From NCBI RefSeq assembly GCF_900110215.1, contig NZ_FOCX01000002.1:62001-126000 (forward strand): 64,000 nucleotides of DNA. Direction: 5' to 3'. Shown piece by piece: positions 35,537-42,076 of this stretch (positions within the stretch are counted from its first letter, which is position 1; the number at the start of each line of letters is the position of its first letter). This stretch comes from Halorientalis persicus (GTDB lineage: Archaea; Halobacteriota; Halobacteria; Halobacteriales; Haloarculaceae). A model generated the notes under the pieces. The model ran no database searches. It was not told the origin of the DNA and worked only from the letters and a program-made list of their open reading frames with translations. Made by a program: the position numbers and the translations under genes.

Positions 35537-35590
35537 ATCGCGTCCGAACACAGCGGCGCGCTTTAGACTGTCGGACTCGGGCCTCTCGGG

Positions 35591-36247
35591 TCAGTCGGGC
35601 CCGACCTGGGAGATGATCCGGGACTCGATCTTCCGGAGGTGTTCGCCGACGGTACTGGTCGAGCAGTCCAGTTCCCCGGCGATGTCCTCGTTGGTCGCCT
35701 GGCGCGGAATCTCGTAGTACCCCTTCGCGAGCGCGACCTCCAGCACTTCGAGCTGGCGCTCGGTCAAAAGCGTCGTCACGTCGACGCGGTCGACGGGTCC
35801 CGAGTCGTCCTCCTGCAGTTCGATGTCCAGATCACCGGGACGCATCCGTGCGGCCTCGCGAATCTTCTTGAAGTCGCCCGCAACCGACATATGCAGGCCG
35901 CCATCGTCGTCGATGTCGACCGGCGGGTCGATGATGAGGTCGTACTCGTCCATGAGCTGGATCATCGCCGAGAGGACCGTGTTCGCCGCGAAGCGAACGT
36001 GTGCGCGCACGCCGTCGTCGTCGACGTCGAACACGTCGTAGGAGAGCGCACTCTCCTCGTCTTCCAGGATAGCTTCCAGTTCGTCGGCATCACCGCTGAG
36101 GTGATAGAGCAGGACGCTCGTCCCGTCGGACATCAGATCGAAATGAATGGCAGCCTCGCGGGTCAACTCGGGATGCTCGACGATGGCCTCGTCGAGCGGA
36201 TTGTACGTGCCGTCCTCCGTCCGGAGGACGATGTCGAACTCCCGCAT
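35591..36247 (-). CDS. HTH_10 (Bat-type) transcriptional regulator
   Basis: A 218-residue regulator. The C-terminal HTH_10 is plain: LLTERQLEVLEVALAKGYYEIPRQATNEDIAGELDCSTSTVGEHLRKIESRI. The N-terminal 150 residues form the usual haloarchaeal alpha/beta sensor-like domain, with MREFDIVLRTEDGTYNPLDEAI at the start. The gene is divergent from the R2lox-like operon; a CCTCACAT copy of the operon motif lies about 45 nt before its ATG (36291-36298, minus strand). This makes it the best candidate regulator of the 36-43 kb regulon, by position only. Confidence 0.9.
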   Translation of the reverse strand: MREFDIVLRTEDGTYNPLDEAIVEHPELTREAAIHFDLMSDGTSVLLYHLSGDADELEAILEDEESALSYDVFDVDDDGVRAHVRFAANTVLSAMIQLMDEYDLIIDPPVDIDDDGGLHMSVAGDFKKIREAARMRPGDLDIELQEDDSGPVDRVDVTTLLTERQLEVLEVALAKGYYEIPRQATNEDIAGELDCSTSTVGEHLRKIESRIISQVGPD

Positions 36248-36290
36248 ATCCCCCAATTCTAGCCAAGGGAACAAAAGGAGTTCGGCAGTG

Positions 36291-36298
36291 ATGTGAGG
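36291..36298 (-). promoter_or_regulatory. Candidate partial copy of the shared operator (upstream of HTH_10 gene)
   Basis: Reads CCTCACAT on the minus strand, identical to the first half of the motif at 36458, 38276 and 39233. The second half (GACGGG) is not conserved and no clear TATA box precedes it, so it is weaker than the others. Confidence 0.35.
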
Positions 36299-36444
36299 TG
36301 AGGGGCCCGGTAACGGGAGCCACAGGCACTCAACGTCCCGTTCGATGATGACAGAAGTCGGCGGGAGCGGGGAACGGTTCCCCTGGTATTATCACACACC
36401 CGATCGTATCGGTGGCTCGACGGCTGATTCCAGCATCGAACCGC

Positions 36445-36473
36445 CTATTAAAAAGCTCCTCACATTATCGGGG
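36445..36473 (+). promoter_or_regulatory. Promoter and shared motif (site A) of the R2lox-like operon
   Basis: TATA-like ctattaaaaag (36445-36455), then CCTCACATTATCGGGG (36458-36473), 40 nt before the ATG at 36513. It matches sites at 38276, 39233 and 41974 in sequence and in spacing from the TATA box. Confidence 0.7.
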
Positions 36474-36512
36474 GTATTTGTATCCACGAGTCTGTTGTAC
36501 AGTTTCGTGGGT

Positions 36513-37544
36513 ATGGACGCCAGCACTGATCAGATCGAAGCGGGGCGGATCGACACCGACAATACGTACTACGAACTGTACCAGAAGTCGGTGGAGTTGG
36601 GGACGTGGGACGCGGAGAAGCTGATGCACAAGGTCGGCTTCGAGGAAGACAAGGAGGTCTGGGACTCGCTCGACGATAACGAGAAAGAGCAGTGGGCACG
36701 GCTCATTTCGTACTTCATCGACGGCGAACACGCGGTCGCCCAGGACGCCCGTCGCATCATGAAGACGGTGTCCTCGCCGTGGTTCGACCGGTCGATCGAG
36801 AAGGAGATGTTCGCCTCCGCACTGGCTTTGGAGGAGGCAAAGCACACGCAGTTTTTCGACCTGTACCTGACGAACGTGATGGTCGACAAGTTCCCGCAGT
36901 ACGAACTCGACACGCGTCGCGGGGGTATCCAGATCCCCCGGACCGAGGCCTGCGGGGCAGGTGAGATGTTCGAGCGTCAGGGTACACTGCAGGCCCAGGC
37001 GGCCGACGGCGGTGCCCCGACGGACATCGCCCGCGCGGCGACGAACTACCACATCGGCGTCGAGGGGATTCTGGCCCGCGGTGGCTACTTCGCCAAGAAC
37101 CGCATGATGCAGGAAGCACCGCTCAAACTGCTCAACAAGGGCTTCCAGTTCATCAGCACCGACGAGGGGCGACACATTACCTTCGGGCTGGAAGTGCTGA
37201 ACGAACTCATCGAGAAGGAACGCGAGGGGATTCCGGAGTACCAGGGCGTCGAGAACGCCATCTGGGAGCAAGCCGTCGAGGACATCGGCTACATCACGGA
37301 CACGGCGTACTTCATCACCGAGTCCGTCGGCGACCCGCTCAACGTGGACTTCGACGAACTCGTCAACCGCGGTGCGCGGCTGGCCGGGGACATGATGTTC
37401 GACACGCTCGATCTGGACGCCGGCAGCGCCACGGAGTTCATGCAGGCCTCCGCCGACGCCATGGAGGAAGCACAGGGCAGCGACTACGAAGCGGTCATCG
37501 AGAAGTACGACCACATCTACTCGGCGAAGATGGCGGGTGACTGA
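36513..37544 (+). CDS. R2-like ligand-binding oxidase (R2lox)-type diiron/Mn-Fe protein
   Basis: A ferritin-like helical protein of 343 residues in the ribonucleotide reductase R2 superfamily. The six metal ligands can be placed: Glu72 (DGEHAV), Glu108 and His111 (EEAKH), Glu184 (YHIGVEG), and Glu218 and His221 (DEGRH). Val75 and Tyr179 fall at the positions of the Val-Tyr ether cross-link pair of R2lox (E+3 and E-5 relative to the first and fourth ligands), which ribonucleotide reductase subunits lack. R2lox proteins carry a Mn/Fe centre and bind a long-chain fatty-acid-like ligand; their reaction is unknown. The common database label 'ribonucleotide reductase beta' is probably wrong. First of three genes with tight spacing (2 nt, then a 4-nt overlap); ATG 36513 follows the promoter. 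Confidence 0.82.
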   Translation: MDASTDQIEAGRIDTDNTYYELYQKSVELGTWDAEKLMHKVGFEEDKEVWDSLDDNEKEQWARLISYFIDGEHAVAQDARRIMKTVSSPWFDRSIEKEMFASALALEEAKHTQFFDLYLTNVMVDKFPQYELDTRRGGIQIPRTEACGAGEMFERQGTLQAQAADGGAPTDIARAATNYHIGVEGILARGGYFAKNRMMQEAPLKLLNKGFQFISTDEGRHITFGLEVLNELIEKEREGIPEYQGVENAIWEQAVEDIGYITDTAYFITESVGDPLNVDFDELVNRGARLAGDMMFDTLDLDAGSATEFMQASADAMEEAQGSDYEAVIEKYDHIYSAKMAGD

Positions 37545-37546
37545 TC

Positions 37547-37807
37547 ATGACGGAACTCAAAGACATCGAAGGCGCGGAGTTCACGGCATCGGACGACGAG
37601 ATCGACCAGGCGATCGAGGAAGCGGCCGACGACCTCGGGATGGCCCCCGAGAAAGTCGAGGAGGAAGTAGCCTACATCCTCGACTCCGGCACGGGCCGAG
37701 CCAACAACGAGGGCGTCGCCGGCGCGGCCGCCAGCGACAACGAGGACACCAACAACGACCCGCGGCTCGAAGCGCTGGAGATGTACAAGCTTCGTCAGGA
37801 GCTATGA
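37547..37807 (+). CDS. Small acidic protein between R2lox and ferredoxin
   Basis: An 86-residue, strongly acidic protein (MTELKDIEGAEFTASDDEID...) that I do not recognise. The first 45 residues look helical, the middle (TGRANNEGVAGAAASDNEDTNN) is low-complexity, and the end (RLEALEMYKLRQEL) is a helix. No cysteine or membrane segment. It starts 2 nt after the R2lox stop, and its stop overlaps the ferredoxin start (ATGA at 37804-37807), so it is very likely made with both. An assembly or effector subunit is a guess. Confidence 0.75.
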   Translation: MTELKDIEGAEFTASDDEIDQAIEEAADDLGMAPEKVEEEVAYILDSGTGRANNEGVAGAAASDNEDTNNDPRLEALEMYKLRQEL

Positions 37808-38172
37808 GCGGGCGGGCAGACACGAGCGAGGACGCGACGAACGAGGCCGTCACCGACGGCGGCGAGTACGAGGTAACCCTCGAACACGAGGGCGAAGAGA
37901 TCAGCCTCACCGTCGACGAGGACGAGTACATCCTCGACGCGGCCGAGGAGGCCGGGCTCGACCTGCCCTACTCCTGTCGAAAGGGCCAGTGTACCTCGTG
38001 TGTCGGGACGGTCGAAGAGGGCGAAATCGACCAGAGCGAGGGCGCGGCACTGGACCCGATGCAGGAAGACGACGGGTTCGCGCTCCTCTGTGTCACCTAT
38101 CCCAAGTCGGACTGCACTATCGAGACCGACACCCAGAGCGACCTGTTCGGCGGCGACATGGACATCCTCTAG
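37804..38172 (+). CDS. Plant-type [2Fe-2S] ferredoxin
   Basis: A 122-residue ferredoxin. The cluster ligands are Cys58, Cys63 and Cys66 (SCRKGQCTSC, CX4CX2C) and Cys96 (LLCVTYP). A very acidic N-terminal extension of about 25 residues is typical of halophilic ferredoxins. Its overlap with the acidic-protein gene places it in the R2lox operon, so it is the likely electron donor to the diiron/Mn-Fe centre or a link to the acyl-CoA dehydrogenases downstream. The donor role is inferred from context. Confidence 0.92.
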   Translation: MSGRADTSEDATNEAVTDGGEYEVTLEHEGEEISLTVDEDEYILDAAEEAGLDLPYSCRKGQCTSCVGTVEEGEIDQSEGAALDPMQEDDGFALLCVTYPKSDCTIETDTQSDLFGGDMDIL

Positions 38173-38264
38173 GTGGGCCGAGGCGGCTGTTTCGTCAGTT
38201 TTCGAGTGATTTCCGAGGGGTGCCCGCAGATGACTTGGTAGCCCTAACTTTCCCCACAGTACAG

Positions 38265-38290
38265 TATTTAAATAACCTCACATCGACGGG
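38265..38290 (+). promoter_or_regulatory. Promoter and shared motif (site B) of first SCP2 gene
   Basis: TATA box tatttaaata (38265-38274), directly followed by CCTCACATCGACGGG (38276-38290), giving a leader of about 85-90 nt to the ATG at 38383. One base shorter between halves than site C. Confidence 0.7.
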
Positions 38291-38382
38291 AGAACTATTT
38301 TTGTGATCTCCAGAGTTCGTATGTGTGGATCCGTTGGCGGGCGCGCAGTTGGGGGACGTTCCCGCACAACGGGGTGATACCT

Positions 38383-39114
38383 ATGAGTACACAGGAACAA
38401 CAGTTCGAACTCGCGGATTATTTCCCGACCACGGCATGGCTTAACAGGTACCAGACCGCGCTCGACGACAGCCAGGAACTCGAAGACACCGGCGACGGCT
38501 GGGGCGTCGGCTGGAACGGTGACTTCGTCTTCGAGATGCAGAACCTCCCGGTGGAAGAGCAAACGGTGAACGACCTCCCCGAGGAGGTCTGGGAGGCACT
38601 CGAACAGGGAATCTCCCAACTGCCCGAGGACACGCTCGAAACGGTCCTCGAGGATGCGCCCGAGGACGTGGCCGAGGGGATCGAAGCCCGCGACGGGCCG
38701 CTCCCCGAGCGGGCCGCGCAGGAACTGCTGGAGACGAAGATCTCCGAGGCACCCGAGAAGGTCTGGCCCGGCCTCCGCCGCGTCATGCCCGACATCATGG
38801 ACGATTTGCTCACCCAACTCGAGGAGAACGTCACCGACGACGGCACGGTCTACGCCTGGATCGGCCTGAAAGACGGCGGGTGTTACAACACGGACACCAT
38901 GGACAGTCTCGACGAGCGTGACCACGGGTTCGTCCTGACCGGCGACTTCGACCAGTGGGTCGACCTGGTCAACGGCGACCTCGACGTCGTCGAAGCGATC
39001 ATGTCCGGCAAGCTGGAACTGGACGGCGATATGCAGAAGATCCTCCAGTACTCCGACGCCGCGCTGACGATGACCGACGTGGCCAGCGACCTGGACAAGC
39101 GCTTCCTGTTCTAA
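38383..39114 (+). CDS. SCP2 sterol-carrier-like protein 1
   Basis: A 243-residue soluble acidic protein. The second half is an SCP2 fold: DDGTVYAWIGLKDGGCYNTDTMDSL, then GFVLTGDFDQWVDLVNGDLDVVEAIMSGKLELDGDMQKILQ, where GKLxxxGDM is the typical SCP2 signature around the hydrophobic tunnel entrance. The first half carries EDAPEDVAEGIEARDG and may be a dimerisation or second lipid-binding part. SCP2 domains bind fatty acids, acyl-CoA or sterols, which suits a neighbourhood of acyl-CoA dehydrogenases and a fatty-acid-binding oxidase. Its promoter carries site B. Confidence 0.82.
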   Translation: MSTQEQQFELADYFPTTAWLNRYQTALDDSQELEDTGDGWGVGWNGDFVFEMQNLPVEEQTVNDLPEEVWEALEQGISQLPEDTLETVLEDAPEDVAEGIEARDGPLPERAAQELLETKISEAPEKVWPGLRRVMPDIMDDLLTQLEENVTDDGTVYAWIGLKDGGCYNTDTMDSLDERDHGFVLTGDFDQWVDLVNGDLDVVEAIMSGKLELDGDMQKILQYSDAALTMTDVASDLDKRFLF

Positions 39115-39324
39115 CCGTCACGATCAGGATATTTTCTTCACGCTCGTTGGTGGGTTTTAGAGCTATCAGTAGCCTAATTTCCTTCGTGTTGTTCAACAAA
39201 TCGGAGAGTTCGTTGGCCCGCATATAAAACCGCCTCACATACGACGGGATACCCTCAGGGGGATAGCCCGAATACGTAGGAGTAGCCATCGGCCACAGGG
39301 TGCCGGTGGGGAATGGGCGAAACT
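39115..39324 (+). promoter_or_regulatory. Promoter region of second SCP2 gene
   Basis: The relatively A/T-rich first part (39118-39205) has no gene. TATA box catataaaac (39221-39230) is followed by the shared motif CCTCACATACGACGGG (site C, 39233-39248), then a leader of about 70 nt. Confidence 0.65.
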
Positions 39325-39888
39325 ATGTCAGACGAACTCATCACACGCGTCGAAGAAACGCTCGACAAGGACGAAGCACAGCTCAAGGACGACCTGCCGG
39401 ACCTGCTCAACGACATTCAGGGGCAGGAGACGGAACTCATCAAAGAGAACCCCGAGGTGTTCGCGAAGGTCATCGGCCGGATGGACGACATCGACATCGC
39501 GAACTTCTACGAGGACGAGCCGGAAGCCGGCAACCAGTTCCAGGATCTGCTGTGGACGGGCGTCAACGTCCTCGTCGAAGAGAACCCCGAGATCAAAGAC
39601 CAGATCGCCGCCGACATCACGGCGAACTTCGAGGCCGACGACTGTCCCATGGAAGGCCACCTCGACGTCAACGCCGGCGAGGAGACCATCACCGGCGGCT
39701 CGGGTCCCGTCGCCGACCCCGACCTCACGCTGACCGGTCCCGCCGACACGCTGACGGGCCTCATCACCGGCGGCATCGACCCGGTCCAGGGCTTCATGCA
39801 GCAGCAGTACGAACTGGACGGCTCCGTCCAGAAGGGCACCCAGCTCGCCTCCGTCATGGGCGAGATCACCGACAACGTCCCGAACTAA
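39325..39888 (+). CDS. SCP2 sterol-carrier-like protein 2
   Basis: A 187-residue acidic protein distantly related to the preceding SCP2 gene. The lipid-binding half includes DQIAADITANFEADDCPMEGHLDV, LTLTGPADTLTGLITGGIDPVQGFMQQQYELDGSVQKGTQLASVM, i.e. an SCP2-like D-x-TLTGPADTL strand-loop and the GFMQQQYELDGSV equivalent of the GKLxxxGD motif. An ATG at 39313 (four more residues) is the alternative start. Two SCP2 paralogues in adjacent promoter units suggests they handle the same or successive hydrophobic intermediates. Confidence 0.78.
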   Translation: MSDELITRVEETLDKDEAQLKDDLPDLLNDIQGQETELIKENPEVFAKVIGRMDDIDIANFYEDEPEAGNQFQDLLWTGVNVLVEENPEIKDQIAADITANFEADDCPMEGHLDVNAGEETITGGSGPVADPDLTLTGPADTLTGLITGGIDPVQGFMQQQYELDGSVQKGTQLASVMGEITDNVPN

Positions 39889-39990
39889 CTCCGCCACGAC
39901 ACTGAGACGAGGTCCGCGGCACGTGGACGCCGTCCCAGGCACGTGGGGCACCGACACTGATCCGACGGCGTCCCGGATTCCCGAATCCTG

Positions 39991-40004
39991 TCACAGACGA
40001 CTGG
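39991..40004 (+). promoter_or_regulatory. Degenerate copy of the shared motif before acyl-CoA dehydrogenase 1
   Basis: TCACAGACGACTGG agrees with 12 of 14 bases of the site C core (TCACATACGACGGG) and lies 42 nt before the ATG at 40046. No clear TATA box precedes it, so the gene may rely on read-through from the SCP2 gene. Confidence 0.4.
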
Positions 40005-40045
40005 ACAGGACGCCGGGCAGAACCACCAAACATACACGATTAATC

Positions 40046-41251
40046 ATGCACCTAACCGAAAAACAGGAAGCGTTCCGCGAGGAACTGCGTGCGTACCTAC
40101 AGCGCGAGGTCGAGCCAGTCGTCGACGAGGCCGACCAGGAACCGTTCACCCGCGACGAGATGGTGAAATACATGAAGGATCTCGAAGAGCTCGGGATCGG
40201 GTTCAGTCCCGACACCGTCACGGAGTTCTTCGGGGATCTGCGTCGGTTCGCCATCGTCTCCGAGGAGATCAGCTACTACTGGCCGAGCCTCAACGTCGGG
40301 CTGATGATGGGCTTTCCCGCTCAGTTCGTCCGCTTCGCCAGCGAGGAGACACAGGCCAACCAGCTCTCGAAGCTGGAGACCGGCGAGTGTATCGGCTCGC
40401 TCGCCGTCACCGAACCGGAGGGCGGCTCGGACACGGCTCGGCCGGAGACCGTCGCCCGGAAAGAGGGCAACGAGTACGTCCTCGAAGGCGGGAAGACCTG
40501 GGTCGGCAACGCGCCCATCGCGGACGTGTCGCTGGTCGTCGCCCACGACGAGGAGGCCGACACGCAGGATATGTTCCTGATCGACCGCGAGTACTCGGAC
40601 TACGAGGCCGAGACCCTGAACAAGATCGGCTGGAAAGCCGTCAACAACGGGCGGATGTACCTCGACGGCGTCCGCGTGCCCGAAGACAACAAGCTCTCGG
40701 CGATCATCGGCAACGCGATCCGCGACGGCAACCAGATCACCGACGTGGTGCCGTTCCCGGATTCGGTCGCAGAACTCTTCTTCGACCAGAAGGCGCTGAA
40801 CGCGACGTTCTCGTTCATGCGCACCGGGATGTCGTTCATGTCGGTCGGCATCATGCAGGCGGCCTTCGACGAGGTCGTCGACTACGTCGAGGAAAGCGAG
40901 ACCTTCGGCAAACCCATCGCCGAACACCAGCTCGTCCAGGAGCTGCTCTACGACATCCGGGTCGATCTGGAAACGTCCCGCCAGCTCTCCCGGCGGGCGC
41001 TGGAATCCCTGGAGAACGGCTCCAGCGACGCCCGCCTGCTCTCCTCGATGGCGAAGGGCTACACCGCCGAGAAGGCCCACGAGGCGACCTCGAACGCCAT
41101 CCAGGTGATGGGCGGCGAAGGGCTCAAGACCGAGAACCGCCTCGAACGCTACTTCCGTGACGCACGCGTCATGCCGATCCCCGACGGAACGACCGAGATC
41201 CAGAAGCTGATCGTCGGCAAGGAGATCACGGGCCGCTCGGCCTACAACTAG
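40046..41251 (+). CDS. Acyl-CoA dehydrogenase-like flavoprotein 1
   Basis: A 401-residue acyl-CoA dehydrogenase fold. It has the FAD/acyl-CoA motif CIGSLAVTEPEGGSDTA, then ETFGKPIAEHQLVQELLYDI and QVMGGEGLKTENRLERYFRDARV, the C-terminal helices at the FAD interface. At the position of the usual catalytic Glu (YEGT) it reads IPDGT, so the base is Asp380. It is about the same length as the second dehydrogenase at 42077 and clearly paralogous. The substrate is unknown; the two may be subunits of a heteromer. Its TAG shares CTAG with the convergent acidic membrane protein gene. Confidence 0.88.
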   Translation: MHLTEKQEAFREELRAYLQREVEPVVDEADQEPFTRDEMVKYMKDLEELGIGFSPDTVTEFFGDLRRFAIVSEEISYYWPSLNVGLMMGFPAQFVRFASEETQANQLSKLETGECIGSLAVTEPEGGSDTARPETVARKEGNEYVLEGGKTWVGNAPIADVSLVVAHDEEADTQDMFLIDREYSDYEAETLNKIGWKAVNNGRMYLDGVRVPEDNKLSAIIGNAIRDGNQITDVVPFPDSVAELFFDQKALNATFSFMRTGMSFMSVGIMQAAFDEVVDYVEESETFGKPIAEHQLVQELLYDIRVDLETSRQLSRRALESLENGSSDARLLSSMAKGYTAEKAHEATSNAIQVMGGEGLKTENRLERYFRDARVMPIPDGTTEIQKLIVGKEITGRSAYN

Positions 41252-41910
41252 GCGGGCTCGTCCGCGGGCCCGGCCGGAGCGTTCCTGTACCGTTTTCGCA
41301 CGCGCTCGACGAACAGCCGCATCCCGACCAGCGCGGCCATCCCGACCAGCGGCGCGATCCGCGGTGGCCCCTCGCGTACGGTCCCTGTGTCGCCGTCGTC
41401 GGTCGCGCCGTCCGCACCGTCGGCTTCGTCGGCGACCCGCTCCGCCTCGAACGTCTCGACGGACACCTCGGTCTCCAGTTCGACCTCGGCATCGGTGGCC
41501 GACTCGTCACGCTCGGTGTCGGTCGCCCCGTCGTGCTCGTCCGCAGTCGTCTCGTCTTCGTCGGTCGTCGCGGTGCTCGCTGCCTCGTCGGCGATATCGA
41601 TGGCCCCGGTGTCGCCGACGACCTGGACGCTGCCTTCGAAGTCTCGGTCGTGGTCCGGCCCGTCGCCGTCCTCGTCGTCGGGTTCCTCGCCGCGGCTGTC
41701 GAGGACGTAGCGGAGCACGACACCCAGCGCTGCCAACCCCAGTCCCGAGAGAGTGAGCAGCGTCGTCCATCGCCGGGAGTCGGACCCATCGGGAGCCGTA
41801 TGGTCGTCACTCGATCCACCCGTGGCGTCCCCGGATCCATCGGACTCCCCACCCGGAAGCCGTGATGTGAGCGTGTCGGGGACGCGCCCCTGGAGGTTCG
41901 GTCGATCCAT
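41248..41910 (-). CDS. Acidic membrane protein with two predicted helices
   Basis: A 220-residue protein between the two dehydrogenase genes. Low-complexity acidic, Ser/Gly-rich N-terminus, one helix near residue 50-65 (LLTLSGLGLAALGVVLRYVL), a long Asp/Glu/Thr/Ala-rich middle, and a second helix near the C-terminus (RIAPLVGMAALVGMRLFV) before a basic tail. No domain recognised. Its end overlaps the dehydrogenase 1 stop by CTAG. It is divergent from dehydrogenase 2, whose promoter (site D) it faces. Confidence 0.7.
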   Translation of the reverse strand: MDRPNLQGRVPDTLTSRLPGGESDGSGDATGGSSDDHTAPDGSDSRRWTTLLTLSGLGLAALGVVLRYVLDSRGEEPDDEDGDGPDHDRDFEGSVQVVGDTGAIDIADEAASTATTDEDETTADEHDGATDTERDESATDAEVELETEVSVETFEAERVADEADGADGATDDGDTGTVREGPPRIAPLVGMAALVGMRLFVERVRKRYRNAPAGPADEPA

Positions 41911-41962
41911 GTGGGGCCAGCTACGACGGCCAGCCCATTACGTTTGTGGCAGTCGCTCCGGG

Positions 41963-41989
41963 ACATAAACCTCCCTCGTATGTGACGGG
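41963..41989 (+). promoter_or_regulatory. Promoter and shared motif (site D) of acyl-CoA dehydrogenase 2
   Basis: TATA-like acataaac (41963-41970) followed by CCTCGTATGTGACGGG (41974-41989). Against site C the differences are all at R/Y-conserved positions (A-G, C-T). The spacing from the TATA box is about 10 bp, as at the other sites; the leader is about 85 nt. Confidence 0.7.
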
Positions 41990-42076
41990 GTAGGCATTAC
42001 GCCGTTCCACGATAACGCTCTGCTAACCTGGCCGCCGACGTGTGCGGCGTCGGTGCCGCCATGGGGGAAACGACAT

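Noticed and set aside
36513-37544. Ribonucleotide reductase beta subunit (NrdB) as the label for the diiron protein
   Set aside because: The Val/Tyr cross-link positions and ligand spacing match R2lox, there is no large subunit nearby, and haloarchaea generally use the B12-dependent class II reductase.
39154-39165. gttttagagcta, identical to the start of the Cas9-type CRISPR repeat
   Set aside because: Single copy in a promoter region, no spacers, no second repeat and no cas genes; chance match.
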